Source of the DNA: Brevundimonas sp. UBA7664
GTDB lineage: Bacteria > Pseudomonadota > Alphaproteobacteria > Caulobacterales > Caulobacteraceae
Length of the DNA: 30,654 nt
Assembly: GCF_002483305.1 (NCBI RefSeq)
Contig: NZ_DLHQ01000036.1
Location: 12,191 to 42,844, forward strand
Direction of reading: 5' to 3'
Shown in pieces: positions 22,482 to 30,654 of the stretch. Under the pieces are notes generated by a model. It saw only the letters and a list, made by a program, of their open reading frames with translations. It made no database searches and was not told the origin of the DNA. The translations under genes and the position numbers were made by a program. Numbering within the stretch: the stretch's first letter is position 1; every line of letters starts with the position of its first letter.

Positions 22482-24923
22482 TTCCGGGGCCGGTCGCGCT
22501 TCAAGCATCTTGCGGATTCTGTCGCCGAGGTCGGCCAGGACGAAGGGCTTGGTCAGGATCTCCATACCGTTATCCAGATGGCCGTTTCCGACGAGGGCGT
22601 TTTCGGCGTAGCCGGTGACGAACAGCACTTTCAGGCCGGGCCGCGACTCGCGCGCGGCGTCGGCGACCTGACGGCCGTTCAGGCCACCCGGCAGACCCAC
22701 GTCCGTGATCAGAAGGTCGATGACGGCGTCAGACCGCAGGATGGCAAGGCCCCCGGGTCCATCCTCGGCCTCCAGCGCGCGATAGCCACTGTCGGTGAGC
22801 ATTTCGACCACCAGCATGCGGATCGCCGGCTCGTCATCGATGACCAGCACGGTCTCGCCATGGCCGGCCTGGTTGTCTCGCGGCGCGGCGGGTTCGTCGG
22901 GCGTATCGAGCGGGCCGGCATGGCGCGGCAGGTAAAGGCACATTCTGGTGCCTTCGCCGACGACGGATTTGATCCTGACCTGTCCGCCGGACTGCCGGAC
23001 GAAGCCGTGGATCATCGACAGGCCCAGCCCCGTCCCCTGGCCCATCGGCTTGGTGGTGAAGAAGGGGTCGAACGCCTTTTCGATGATCTCGGGCGTCATG
23101 CCCGTGCCGGTGTCGCCGACGCACAGGTAGACATATTCGCCGGCCGTCAGGTCGCGCTCCGTCGCCGCGGTTCCGTCCAGAACCTTGTTGGCCGTCTCGA
23201 TGGTCAGCCGCCCGCCGTTCGGCGCCATGGCGTCGCGGGCGTTGATGGACAGGTTGAGCAGGGCGTTCTCAAGCTGCGAGACGTCGATCTTCGTCGACCA
23301 CAGCTCGGCCTCGGGACGGAATTCGACCTCGATGGTGGGGCCGACCGTGCGGCGGATCAGATCTTCCATGTCAGCGACGAGGCGATTCACGTCGACCGCG
23401 CGGGGGTCGAGAGTCTGGCGACGCGAGAAAGCCAGCAGGCGCTGGGTCAGGGTCGCGGCGCGATCGGCCGAAGCCTGTGCCGCGGTGATGTAACGCGCGA
23501 TGCCTGTCAGCCGGCCCTCGTCGAGTCGCTTCTCGAGCAGCTCAAGACTGCCGCTGATCCCGGCCAGAAGATTGTTGAAGTCATGAGCGATGCCGCCGGT
23601 CAGCTGACCCACCGCCTCCATCTTTTGCGACTGGCGCAGGGCCTCCTGCGCCTGCGCCAGCAGTTGCTCGCGCACCTTGTCCTCGCTCAGGTCGCGGCCG
23701 ACGGCGATGAAGTGAATGCCGTCCGGTTCCGGTGCGACGGTCCAGCCGATTGAGGTCCAGCGGCCGTCCTTCGACAGGATGCGGTTCTCGAACCGGGTGG
23801 GCTGGCGGGTTTCGCCCATTTCCACCAGGGCGGCGGTCGTCGCCGCAATGTTCTCGGGGTTGATGATGTCGGCATAGGGATTGGTCAGCAGTTCATGCTC
23901 GGACCAGCCCAGCACCTTGGTCCAGGCCGGATTCACGGCTAGCAGGCCCCCGGCGTAGTCAGCGCGGGCGAGCATATCCTGCGACAGAGTCCAGAGCCGG
24001 TCGCGCTCGGCCTTGCTGCCCGCAAGCAGATCCGCCAGCTGCGCGTTCAGCCTCGCCATTTCCACGCCTTGCCGGCGGATGTCGTCGATGTCGATATTCG
24101 CGCCGACCCAGCGGATGATGGCCCCGGAATCGTCGCGAACCGCCTCCGCCCGGACCACAAACCAGCGCCATTCGCCGTCACCGCGGCGGATGCGAAACTC
24201 CATATGATAGGTCTGGCCGCTCGCCAGCGACCGGGCCCAGGTTTCGCCGGCGGTCGGCAGGTCGTCGGGATGAACGACATCGCCCCAGCCGGCCGGGCCG
24301 TCGAGCGCGCCTTCGGCCAGCCCGGTGTAGGCGTAGACCTGTTCGTTGAACCAGTAGAGATGGCCGTCCGGCCGGCTGGCCCAGACATGGTTGGGCACGG
24401 CCTGGGCGAAAGCGCGGAACTGATCCTCGCTCTCCCGAAGCGCCGTCTCCGCCATAACGGCGTCAGTCGTCTCCGTGCAGGCGCAGAACATGCCGGCGAC
24501 GGTCCCGCTCTCGTCGCGTACGGGGGAGTATGAGAAGGTGAACCAGGCCTGTTCGTCATAGCCCTTGCGTTTCATGACGAGCGGCAGGTTCTCGAAATAG
24601 GTCGCGTGGCCGGCCATGGCGGCCTCGACCATCGGAAGAATGTCCGGCCAGATTTCGGGCCAGACGTCCTCGAACCGCCGACCCAAGGCGTCCGGGTGCT
24701 TGGCGCCCAGGATGCAGGCATAGGCGTCGTTGTAGAGGAACCCAAGCTCCGGACCCCACGCCGTGAACATCGGGAACCCGGAATCGAGCATGAGTTCCGC
24801 CACCGTTCGCAACGACGCGGGCCAGGTCTCGGGGGGGCCAAGCGGCGACCGGGACCAGTCGTGGGCGCGCATCCTGTCAGACATCGGACCGCGAGACTTC
24901 AGCACGATCGACTCCCTGCGCAC
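22467..24923 (-). CDS. Hybrid sensor histidine kinase, three PAS domains plus receiver
   Basis: The 818-residue protein has no membrane segments. Three PAS-like domains are seen: about 40-155 (GFLYNDAYACILG), about 165-285 (HVWASRPDGHLYWFNE, with a PAC motif EWRWFVVRAEAVRDDSG) and about 310-415 (NPAWTKVLGW). The kinase core has His447 in GGIAHDFNNLL, Asn561 (NLSINARDAM), DTGTGM (604-609) and GTGLGLSM (630-637). The C-terminal receiver (about 690-808) has VLVIDDE, phosphorylatable Asp741 (ITDVGLPG) and Lys792 (LTKPF). The receiver could allow phosphate relay or self-inhibition. Starts at 24923 or 24884 (MSDRMRAHDW) are possible. No partner histidine phosphotransferase is adjacent. Confidence 0.92.
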   Translation of the reverse strand: MRRESIVLKSRGPMSDRMRAHDWSRSPLGPPETWPASLRTVAELMLDSGFPMFTAWGPELGFLYNDAYACILGAKHPDALGRRFEDVWPEIWPDILPMVEAAMAGHATYFENLPLVMKRKGYDEQAWFTFSYSPVRDESGTVAGMFCACTETTDAVMAETALRESEDQFRAFAQAVPNHVWASRPDGHLYWFNEQVYAYTGLAEGALDGPAGWGDVVHPDDLPTAGETWARSLASGQTYHMEFRIRRGDGEWRWFVVRAEAVRDDSGAIIRWVGANIDIDDIRRQGVEMARLNAQLADLLAGSKAERDRLWTLSQDMLARADYAGGLLAVNPAWTKVLGWSEHELLTNPYADIINPENIAATTAALVEMGETRQPTRFENRILSKDGRWTSIGWTVAPEPDGIHFIAVGRDLSEDKVREQLLAQAQEALRQSQKMEAVGQLTGGIAHDFNNLLAGISGSLELLEKRLDEGRLTGIARYITAAQASADRAATLTQRLLAFSRRQTLDPRAVDVNRLVADMEDLIRRTVGPTIEVEFRPEAELWSTKIDVSQLENALLNLSINARDAMAPNGGRLTIETANKVLDGTAATERDLTAGEYVYLCVGDTGTGMTPEIIEKAFDPFFTTKPMGQGTGLGLSMIHGFVRQSGGQVRIKSVVGEGTRMCLYLPRHAGPLDTPDEPAAPRDNQAGHGETVLVIDDEPAIRMLVVEMLTDSGYRALEAEDGPGGLAILRSDAVIDLLITDVGLPGGLNGRQVADAARESRPGLKVLFVTGYAENALVGNGHLDNGMEILTKPFVLADLGDRIRKMLEARPAPEFTPH

Positions 24924-25157
24924 CGAAGCGTAGCCGGCCCGTCAACCGCCGGTGTCGCGACGCGGTCCTTCAACGGCAAGCTCCTCATCGGCGGGCCGAG
25001 ACTCCGATACGTCCGGGGCAGAAGGCTTTATAAGCCCTGCTCCGTCAAGCGTCGCCGGTCGCCCGGCCGTTGCGTCCGGTCGAGGCCGCTCCTAGATCGG
25101 GTCGACCCGGTGCGCCGCCTGACGCACGTTCCGCCGTTCCCGCTGCTGGAGTCCGCC

Positions 25158-26147
<990 letters not shown>

Positions 26148-26231
26148 TCGCCGGCTGAACGCGGTTTCAATGCACCGTCGGGCCGCGTGACGGGGGTGGC
26201 CCGAGGCCGTCTGAGGGGGAGGATCCGCGCC

Positions 26232-27212
26232 ATGAGACACCGACTGATCGCCGCGGTCGCCCTGTCGCTGCTGTTCGCGGCGCCCGGCCTGTCCGCTGTC
26301 GCCCAGGTCGCCGAACTGCCGGCGCCGGGCGTCGGGCGCGCGGCCTATGCCCCGTTCGAGCATCTGGTCGGAAAGACCTGGCGGGGCGTGGGCACCGGAC
26401 CGGCGGCCGCCGAGGATATCCAGCGCTGGGACTGGGCCGTGGGCGGACATGCGGTGCGCGTCGTGCATTCCGTCGGCGGCGGCGCCTATGCGGGCGAGAC
26501 CCTGATCTTCCGCGACAAGGACAGCGGGGCCTACATCTTCCACTATTTCACCTCCGGGGGCTTCCACACCACCGGCGTCATGCGGCCGACGGGACCCGGG
26601 GCCTTCGAGGCCGAGGAGACGGTGCACGGCCTGGACGGCTTTCCGCCCATCCGCTCCACCATGGTGATGGGCGCGGACGGGGTGCATCGCACGCGCGGGT
26701 ACCAGCTGGAGAACGGGGTCTGGGTCGAAAAGGGCGGCTTTGATTATCGCGAGGACGCATCAGCCGTACCGGTCATGCCGGCGCTGGCTCCGGTTGCGCG
26801 GGAGGCCGCCGTGGCGGTCGGGCCGCTGGACCTGACGCGGCGGATCGTGGCGACCTCGGGGACGGCGGGCGAGGACTCGGCCGGCTATGCGCGCATCGGC
26901 AACGGTTCGGCCGTGGCGGATGAGCTGTTCAGCGTCAGCTGCGCCTGCGCCGTTCGGGTCGAGTTCCATCGCATCAACCGGGGTCCTGACGGCGTCAGCA
27001 TGGACGCCGATCCGATCTGGGCCGTGCCCGCTGAGGGCGCGCTCGAGGTGCGGCCGGGCAGCGACCTGCATTTCATGCTGATCAATTTCGATCCGGCGAA
27101 GGCGGTGGCCGGGCGGGTGGAATTGACCCTGACCTTTCGCGACGCCGGGACGGTTCGGGCGGATTTTGCCCTGACGGACAACAGCCGGAACGCCTGGACG
27201 GCCTTCGACTGA
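26232..27212 (+). CDS. Exported lipocalin-like domain fused to PCuAC copper-chaperone domain
   Basis: The 326-residue protein has a signal peptide at 1-24 (cleavage near VAQ). Residues about 40-175 form a beta-rich domain resembling lipocalin-like/DUF1579-type proteins (LVGKTWRGVGTGP, GGAYAGETLIFRDKDSGAYIFHYFTSGGF). Residues about 203-320 look like PCuAC (DUF461), a periplasmic Cu(I) carrier for cytochrome oxidase. The copper pattern is present as His246-x10-Met257-x22-His280-x-Met282, close to the family pattern H-x10-M-x21-H-x-M. The fusion is unusual; classical PCuAC proteins are single-domain and about 150 residues. It has its own Shine-Dalgarno (gggggagg) and follows cysK by 84 nt. Confidence 0.78.
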   Translation: MRHRLIAAVALSLLFAAPGLSAVAQVAELPAPGVGRAAYAPFEHLVGKTWRGVGTGPAAAEDIQRWDWAVGGHAVRVVHSVGGGAYAGETLIFRDKDSGAYIFHYFTSGGFHTTGVMRPTGPGAFEAEETVHGLDGFPPIRSTMVMGADGVHRTRGYQLENGVWVEKGGFDYREDASAVPVMPALAPVAREAAVAVGPLDLTRRIVATSGTAGEDSAGYARIGNGSAVADELFSVSCACAVRVEFHRINRGPDGVSMDADPIWAVPAEGALEVRPGSDLHFMLINFDPAKAVAGRVELTLTFRDAGTVRADFALTDNSRNAWTAFD

Positions 27213-27221
27213 CCGTCACAG

Positions 27222-27233
27222 CCGGTTAACCGG
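27222..27233. promoter_or_regulatory. Palindrome CCGGTTAACCGG upstream of DUF2336 gene
   Basis: A perfect 12-bp palindrome containing a TTAACC half-site lies 23 nt before the ATG at 27257, and a GATTC (GANTC, CcrM-type) site follows at 27245-27249. It may be a regulator site or simply a hairpin after the upstream gene. Confidence 0.4.
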
Positions 27234-27256
27234 CGCGGCGCTAGGATTCGCGGGAC

Positions 27257-28474
27257 ATGTCCGAGCTCGCGACCAGCCCTGAGGAGGCCGCCCCGGAAGG
27301 CGGCTTCCGCGCGCGCCATGCGCTGCTGAAGCGTCTGGCCGATGTCGTGTCGCTGCCCGCCAGCCGGATCAACGCCTTCGAGCGCGCCGTGACCGGAGAC
27401 CTGTTGGTCGAGATGCTGCGGCTGGCGTCGCCCGAGGACCGCCGCCGGGTGGCCGCGCGCCTGGCGCCGCTGGCCGAATTGCCCAACGCCCTGGCCCGGA
27501 TGCTGTTGCGCGACGAACCGGAGATCGCCGGCCTGCTGATTGAACAGTGCGCCTCGCTGTCGGACGCCGATCTGGTGGCGTGCGCGCGGGACGCCACCAC
27601 CGAGCACCGCTTCCTGATGGCCAGCCGACGCGGCCTGTCGGAAGTGGTCACCGAAACCCTGATGAGCTTCGGCGAGACCCATGTCATCGAGGCGGTGCTG
27701 CGCAACGGTACGGCGCGGCTGAGCCAGACCGCGATCGAAGGCATCGTCAGCCTCAGCCGGCAGGAGCCGCAGCTGTGCGGCCCGGTGCTGAAACGGCCGG
27801 AACTGCGCCCGTCGGGGGCCTATGTGATGTTCTGGTGGTGCGGACCCGAAGATCGCCGGACCATCCTGCAGCGGTTCGCCGTGTCGCGGGAAGTCATGCA
27901 GGAGGTTTCCGAAGACGTCTTCGCCATGGCCGCGGCCGAGAACTGGCAGGACCCGGTATCGCGCAAGGCGCTGCAGTTCATCGAGCGGCGTCAGAGAAAT
28001 CGCGCGGCCATCGACAAGAGCCCCTACGGCGGGCTGGAACAGGCGGTGGCGGCGGCGGCCGAGCGCGGCCTGAACCGCGAGGTGGCGACCGAGATCGCCT
28101 ATCTGTCGGGGGTCAAGCCGGTCACCGGCGCCAAGATCCTGGGCGATCCGGGCGGTGAGCCCCTGGCCATCCTGTGCAAGGCGACGGGTCTGGGCAAGGG
28201 CGACCTGACCAACCTGTGGCGTTCGATGCGCCGGCCCGAGACAGCGGCTGACGGCTCGGTCCATCCCGCCTGGGAGCGGGTGCAGATCACCTATGACATG
28301 CTGGCGGTCGACCGGGCGCAGACCGTGCTGCGCTACTGGAACTGGTCCCTGTCCTCGGCCCTGACGCCGGCGCTGCTCAGAGCCATTCGCGATGGCGAGG
28401 AAGATGGTCTGGACAACTACTCGGCCCCGGAACGCGCGGCCATGCTTGCGCTGGCCGAGAATTTCGGCCGTTAG
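27257..28474 (+). CDS. DUF2336 domain protein (HEAT-like helical repeats), copy 1
   Basis: The 405-residue, mostly helical soluble protein has no signal or membrane segment. The DUF2336 pattern is seen in repeated short helical units such as SPEDRRRVAARLAPLAELPNALARMLLRDEPEIAGLLIEQC (about 57-97) followed by LSDADLVACARD and QTAIEGIVSLSRQ. The C-terminal half has AKILGDPGGEPLAILCKATGLGKGDLTNLWRSM and LRYWNWSLSSAL. The biochemical role is unknown; the HEAT-like build suggests protein binding. It lies upstream of mucR on the same strand, and a diverged DUF2336 gene lies on the other side of mucR on the opposite strand. Confidence 0.88.
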   Translation: MSELATSPEEAAPEGGFRARHALLKRLADVVSLPASRINAFERAVTGDLLVEMLRLASPEDRRRVAARLAPLAELPNALARMLLRDEPEIAGLLIEQCASLSDADLVACARDATTEHRFLMASRRGLSEVVTETLMSFGETHVIEAVLRNGTARLSQTAIEGIVSLSRQEPQLCGPVLKRPELRPSGAYVMFWWCGPEDRRTILQRFAVSREVMQEVSEDVFAMAAAENWQDPVSRKALQFIERRQRNRAAIDKSPYGGLEQAVAAAAERGLNREVATEIAYLSGVKPVTGAKILGDPGGEPLAILCKATGLGKGDLTNLWRSMRRPETAADGSVHPAWERVQITYDMLAVDRAQTVLRYWNWSLSSALTPALLRAIRDGEEDGLDNYSAPERAAMLALAENFGR

Positions 28475-28639
28475 GACACGAACACGGTTCGGCCAGTCTG
28501 TTTATAGTGATCTTTGCAGCACTTCCCGCTCGCCGCCCTGAGCATGGAACCCGATGTTGCTTTCGTCCGGGAACAAATCTATTGAACTCGCCAACGGCTG
28601 ATTCAGTCGAATATAAATCGCACAAGGTGAGGCCGCCCC
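28475..28639 (+). promoter_or_regulatory. mucR upstream region
   Basis: This 165-nt region is distinctly AT-richer than its surroundings, especially 28571-28620. It contains TATAGT (28503-28508), TTGAAC (28582-28587), a GATTC (GANTC) at 28600-28604 and TATAAA (28612-28617), but no well-spaced -35/-10 pair. A strong ribosome binding site AAGGTGAGG (28624-28632) precedes the ATG at 28640. MucR proteins prefer AT-rich DNA and often control their own genes, so autoregulation here is plausible. Confidence 0.5.
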
Positions 28640-29074
28640 ATGGAAGATAACGCCCAAATCCTCGAAATGACGGCGGATATCGTGTCGGCCTATGTCGGCA
28701 ATAACAACGTGCAGGCGGCGGAAGTCCCGGGCCTGATTTCCAGCATCCACGCCGCCCTGACGCAGGTCTCGAGCGGCGCTGTCGAGCCGGAGCCCGAAGT
28801 CAAGGAGCCGGCCGTGCCGGTGCGCAAGTCGATCACCCCCGACTTCCTGATCTGCCTGGAAGACGGCCGCAAATTCAAATCCTTGAAGCGCCACCTGCGC
28901 ACCAAATACAACATGAGCCCCGAGGAATACCGGGCGAAATGGGGTCTGGCGAAAGACTATCCGATGGTCGCGCCGAACTACGCCAAGGCGCGTTCTGATC
29001 TGGCCAAGCAAATGGGTCTCGGCCAGGGCGGCCGCAAACCCGCCCGCGCCGCCGCGAGCCGCGCCAAGAAGTAA
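28640..29074 (+). CDS. mucR: MucR/Ros family transcriptional regulator
   Basis: The 144-residue protein is of normal length for MucR, an H-NS-like alphaproteobacterial DNA-binding protein; in Caulobacter its orthologues work with SciP in the cell-cycle circuit. An N-terminal helical oligomerisation region (about 1-45) is followed by a Pro/Glu linker and the zinc-finger-like domain: Cys72 and Asp75 (ICLEDGRKF), His85 (LKRHLRTKYN), then MSPEEYRAKWGL and YPMVAPNYAKARSDLAKQMGLG. Position 89, the last zinc ligand in Ros, is Lys here. The tail is basic (GGRKPARAAASRAKK). It has a strong terminator. Confidence 0.95.
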   Translation: MEDNAQILEMTADIVSAYVGNNNVQAAEVPGLISSIHAALTQVSSGAVEPEPEVKEPAVPVRKSITPDFLICLEDGRKFKSLKRHLRTKYNMSPEEYRAKWGLAKDYPMVAPNYAKARSDLAKQMGLGQGGRKPARAAASRAKK

Positions 29075-29098
29075 ATCGGGCCTTCGGTCCGAAAGCAG

Positions 29099-29130
29099 CG
29101 CCCGCCTCCAGCGATGGGGGCGGGCGTTTT
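29099..29130 (+). terminator. mucR terminator
   Basis: A stem CGCCCGCC (29099-29106) with GGCGGGCG (29119-29126) is followed at once by TTTT and a T-rich stretch. It begins 24 nt after the mucR stop and is a typical intrinsic terminator. Confidence 0.85.
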
Positions 29131-29148
29131 GCTGTTCGGTGCTGGAAG

Positions 29149-29176
29149 AGTGGCTAGTGGTTAGTGACCAGTGGCT
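29149..29176. repeat. Four tandem heptamers, AGTGGCT-like
   Basis: Four consecutive 7-nt units read agtggct, agtggtt, agtgacc and agtggct. They lie between the mucR terminator and the end of the minus-strand DUF2336 gene, so outside any gene. A related inverted stretch (ccactggct) appears near 29245. Confidence 0.65.
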
Positions 29177-29250
29177 GGCCACCGGCGGCGCGACCGAATG
29201 GCCGGCGCCGCCCTTCCGCTGCAAATGAAGCTGCAGTCGCTCGCCACTGG

Positions 29251-30345
29251 CTAGGCCGCAGCCGCCCCCCGGCGCATGCGCCAGAAGCGCAGGGTCCGGA
29301 GCGCCGCTTCGCGGGTCAGTTCGGCGTACATCCGGGCGTAGGAGTGCGCCTTGGCCATGGCGTCGCCGTCGTCGTTCAGCAGCACCACCGCATAGGTCAG
29401 GAACAGGGCGCGATCGAGATCGGCCGATTTGCAGACCACCGCGAGGGCGTCCAGCTCGCGGCGATCGACGATCTGGCGCGCAGTGTGGAAGTCGATGTCC
29501 GACAGCTGGGCCAGGGCGATCAGGAAGGACGTCGTCCCGCCCGAGCGCAGGAACCGCGCGAGCATCTGCGGCGTCAACTGACCGGCGGCCTTCAGTTCCT
29601 CGACATAGGCCGAGCACTCGGCGTAGTCGGCCGGCAGGGCGCCGTCGTCGGTGGCGATGCGGGCGCGTCCGGCGGCGAGGGCGCTTTCCAGCAGGGCCGG
29701 GTCCATGCGCGCGTTCTGTTCGAGGATCCGCGTCCGCAGCCGCGCCTCGACGACGAAATACATCTCGTTGAGCAGGTCGGCCGGCAGGCTGGCGCGGGAC
29801 ACCGTGACCTCATGCAGCGCCGGATTGACCCGCGCCCGCTCAACCGCCGCCTCGGACGACTTGCGCGACAGCCGGGCGCCGTCGTTGCGGAGCAGGGCGC
29901 CCAGGGTCTCGTCGTCGCCGCGTTCGACGATGAGCTCGGACACGGCTTCGGAGACCGAAGGGCGAGCCGAGACGGCGCGCAGGTGGTCCTGGCCATGCGC
30001 GCGCACCACGCCCAGCAGGTCTTCGTCGCTCAATACCGGCGAGGTGGCGAGGACGGCGCCGGCGACGGCGGCCTCGTCATGGGCGAGGCGACGGATCAGG
30101 GCATGGGGCGCATCGGGCGCATGGGCGAACCGGGCCGACAGCTCGGCCCGGACGGCGGTCTCCATCTCGGCCGCCAGACTGGTCAGGACGGCGCCGTACA
30201 GCGTGTCCTCGGTGGCGGTGCGGGCGGAGGAGCCGAAGAAATGCTCGGTCAGTTCACGCAGCAGGGCGCGACGCTTCTCGCTGGAGCCTTCCTCGGCCAT
30301 GGCGATCAGTTCGGGGAGTCGGGACTGTATCGACGCTTCGGTCAC
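29251..30345 (-). CDS. DUF2336 domain protein, copy 2
   Basis: The 364-residue, all-helical soluble protein is a diverged paralogue of the gene at 27257. Shared features are an early helical pair, the LSDEDLLGVVRAHGQDHLRAVSARPSVSEAVSELIVERGDDETLGALLRNDGARLS block (about 108-162), comparable to LSDADLVACARD...VLRNGTARLS in copy 1, and a C-terminal segment with LDALAVVCKSADLDRALFL matching EPLAILCKATGLGKGDL. The function is unknown. It is convergent with mucR. Its start overlaps the stop of the upstream, window-truncated gene by 4 nt (ATGA), so the two are translationally coupled. Confidence 0.85.
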   Translation of the reverse strand: MTEASIQSRLPELIAMAEEGSSEKRRALLRELTEHFFGSSARTATEDTLYGAVLTSLAAEMETAVRAELSARFAHAPDAPHALIRRLAHDEAAVAGAVLATSPVLSDEDLLGVVRAHGQDHLRAVSARPSVSEAVSELIVERGDDETLGALLRNDGARLSRKSSEAAVERARVNPALHEVTVSRASLPADLLNEMYFVVEARLRTRILEQNARMDPALLESALAAGRARIATDDGALPADYAECSAYVEELKAAGQLTPQMLARFLRSGGTTSFLIALAQLSDIDFHTARQIVDRRELDALAVVCKSADLDRALFLTYAVVLLNDDGDAMAKAHSYARMYAELTREAALRTLRFWRMRRGAAAA

Positions 30346-30654
30346 TGATGGTCCCCGTCCGAGGCCGCGGGGGCCTGACGCAGCCGGCCCTGGCTGTCGC
30401 GGATCAGCGTCGGGCCCTGCTCGGGCGCGGCAAGATCCTGCGAGGCGATGGTGTCGGGCATGGTCAGGGCGAGGGCGTCGACATAGGTCGGCGCGGGCAT
30501 CTCCAGCGCGTCGGGTTGCCGGCCGTTCTGGCGGTGGACCGAATAGTATCGGCCGCCCTGCTGGGGCGGGGGTTCGCCGCTGTTCGCCACGTCCGCGACG
30601 CGGCGGGGCGCCGGCGCGGCTGCGGCGGCCGCTGACGCGGGCGGGACGGCGGGG
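30342..30654 (-). CDS. C-terminal part of an unidentified protein, cut by window edge
   Basis: The frame has no stop from 30653 down to 30342, so this is probably the 3' end of a longer gene. A GTG at 30590 could be an internal start, but the Ala/Pro-rich sequence before it reads like a continuing linker. The visible roughly 104 residues are disordered-looking: an Ala/Pro-rich stretch, then GGRYYSVHRQNGRQPDALEMP and a polar tail (RDSQGRLRQ). It is translationally coupled to the DUF2336 gene, so the two products may work together. No family is recognised. Confidence 0.55.
   Translation of the reverse strand, partial: PAVPPASAAAAAAPAPRRVADVANSGEPPPQQGGRYYSVHRQNGRQPDALEMPAPTYVDALALTMPDTIASQDLAAPEQGPTLIRDSQGRLRQAPAASDGDHQ

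Noticed and set aside
25018..25040. Imperfect palindrome with TATAAG upstream of cysK, considered as a riboswitch or terminator
   Set aside because: The arms mismatch, there is no conserved SAM or other riboswitch core and no T tract. At most it is a -10-like element without a good -35.
24924..25157. Search for an RNA gene in the cysK upstream region
   Set aside because: No tRNA-like cloverleaf, no 6S or SRP features and no terminator seen; it appears to be an ordinary divergent promoter region.
29251..30345. Considered whether the DUF2336 copy 2 region is a pseudogene of copy 1
   Set aside because: The frame is intact over 364 codons with a coupled upstream gene; the two copies are diverged paralogues rather than a gene and its remnant.

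Overview
The window looks like chromosomal DNA of a high-GC alphaproteobacterium of the order Caulobacterales, probably Brevundimonas or a close relative. This rests on several things: the very GC-rich codon use, a MucR regulator flanked by DUF2336 proteins, a fliI-fliJ pair with a CtrA-like box, GANTC (CcrM-type) sites in several promoter regions, and a map/radC neighbourhood. Genus assignment is inference. There are no rRNA or tRNA genes, no CRISPR array and no recognisable transposase.

Layout. 1-750 is a small, lower-GC island with two unknown ORFs, punctuated by copies of a GTCCGC-N12-GCGGAC palindrome. 823-2621 (+) encodes a secreted S1/P1-type nuclease and TrmJ. A perfect 32-bp inverted repeat (2630-2764) separates trmJ from the convergent sirtuin gene cobB. 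3554-8046 is a detoxification/redox stretch: glutathione-dependent formaldehyde dehydrogenase, a DUF2314-DUF2185 immunity-like protein, a VOC protein, a small membrane protein (-), S-formylglutathione hydrolase, a 76-residue ORF and superoxide dismutase. An exported metallo-beta-lactamase-fold hydrolase, rpsD and a small lipoprotein follow.

10466-15537 is mainly on the minus strand. It holds an HWE/HisKA_2-type histidine kinase, then a tightly packed series read right to left: asparaginase-like Ntn hydrolase, GNAT, BolA, a catalytically degenerate aldo/keto-reductase homologue, CGFS monothiol glutaredoxin and a 4HBT thioesterase. BolA and a CGFS glutaredoxin in one transcription unit point to Fe-S/iron homeostasis. 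A secreted five-repeat cysteine-rich protein (15704-16126) is an unrecognised family.

16142-18404 (-) contains map, a TumE-TumA toxin-antitoxin pair and radC. The pair sits between two housekeeping genes and has a self-complementary operator lying on its promoter and start codon, with a predicted leaderless transcript. Next come a CinA-like protein (+), and a minus-strand unit fliI-fliJ-small membrane protein-GH10 xylanase. A three-PAS hybrid histidine kinase (-), cysK (+) and an exported lipocalin-like/PCuAC fusion (+) follow. The right end holds DUF2336 (+), mucR (+), a second DUF2336 (-) and a gene cut by the window edge.

The best leads for something undescribed are the TumE-TumA control region, the cysteine-repeat protein, the dead aldo/keto reductase between bolA and grxD, the DUF2336-mucR-DUF2336 arrangement, and the palindromic repeat island at the left end.
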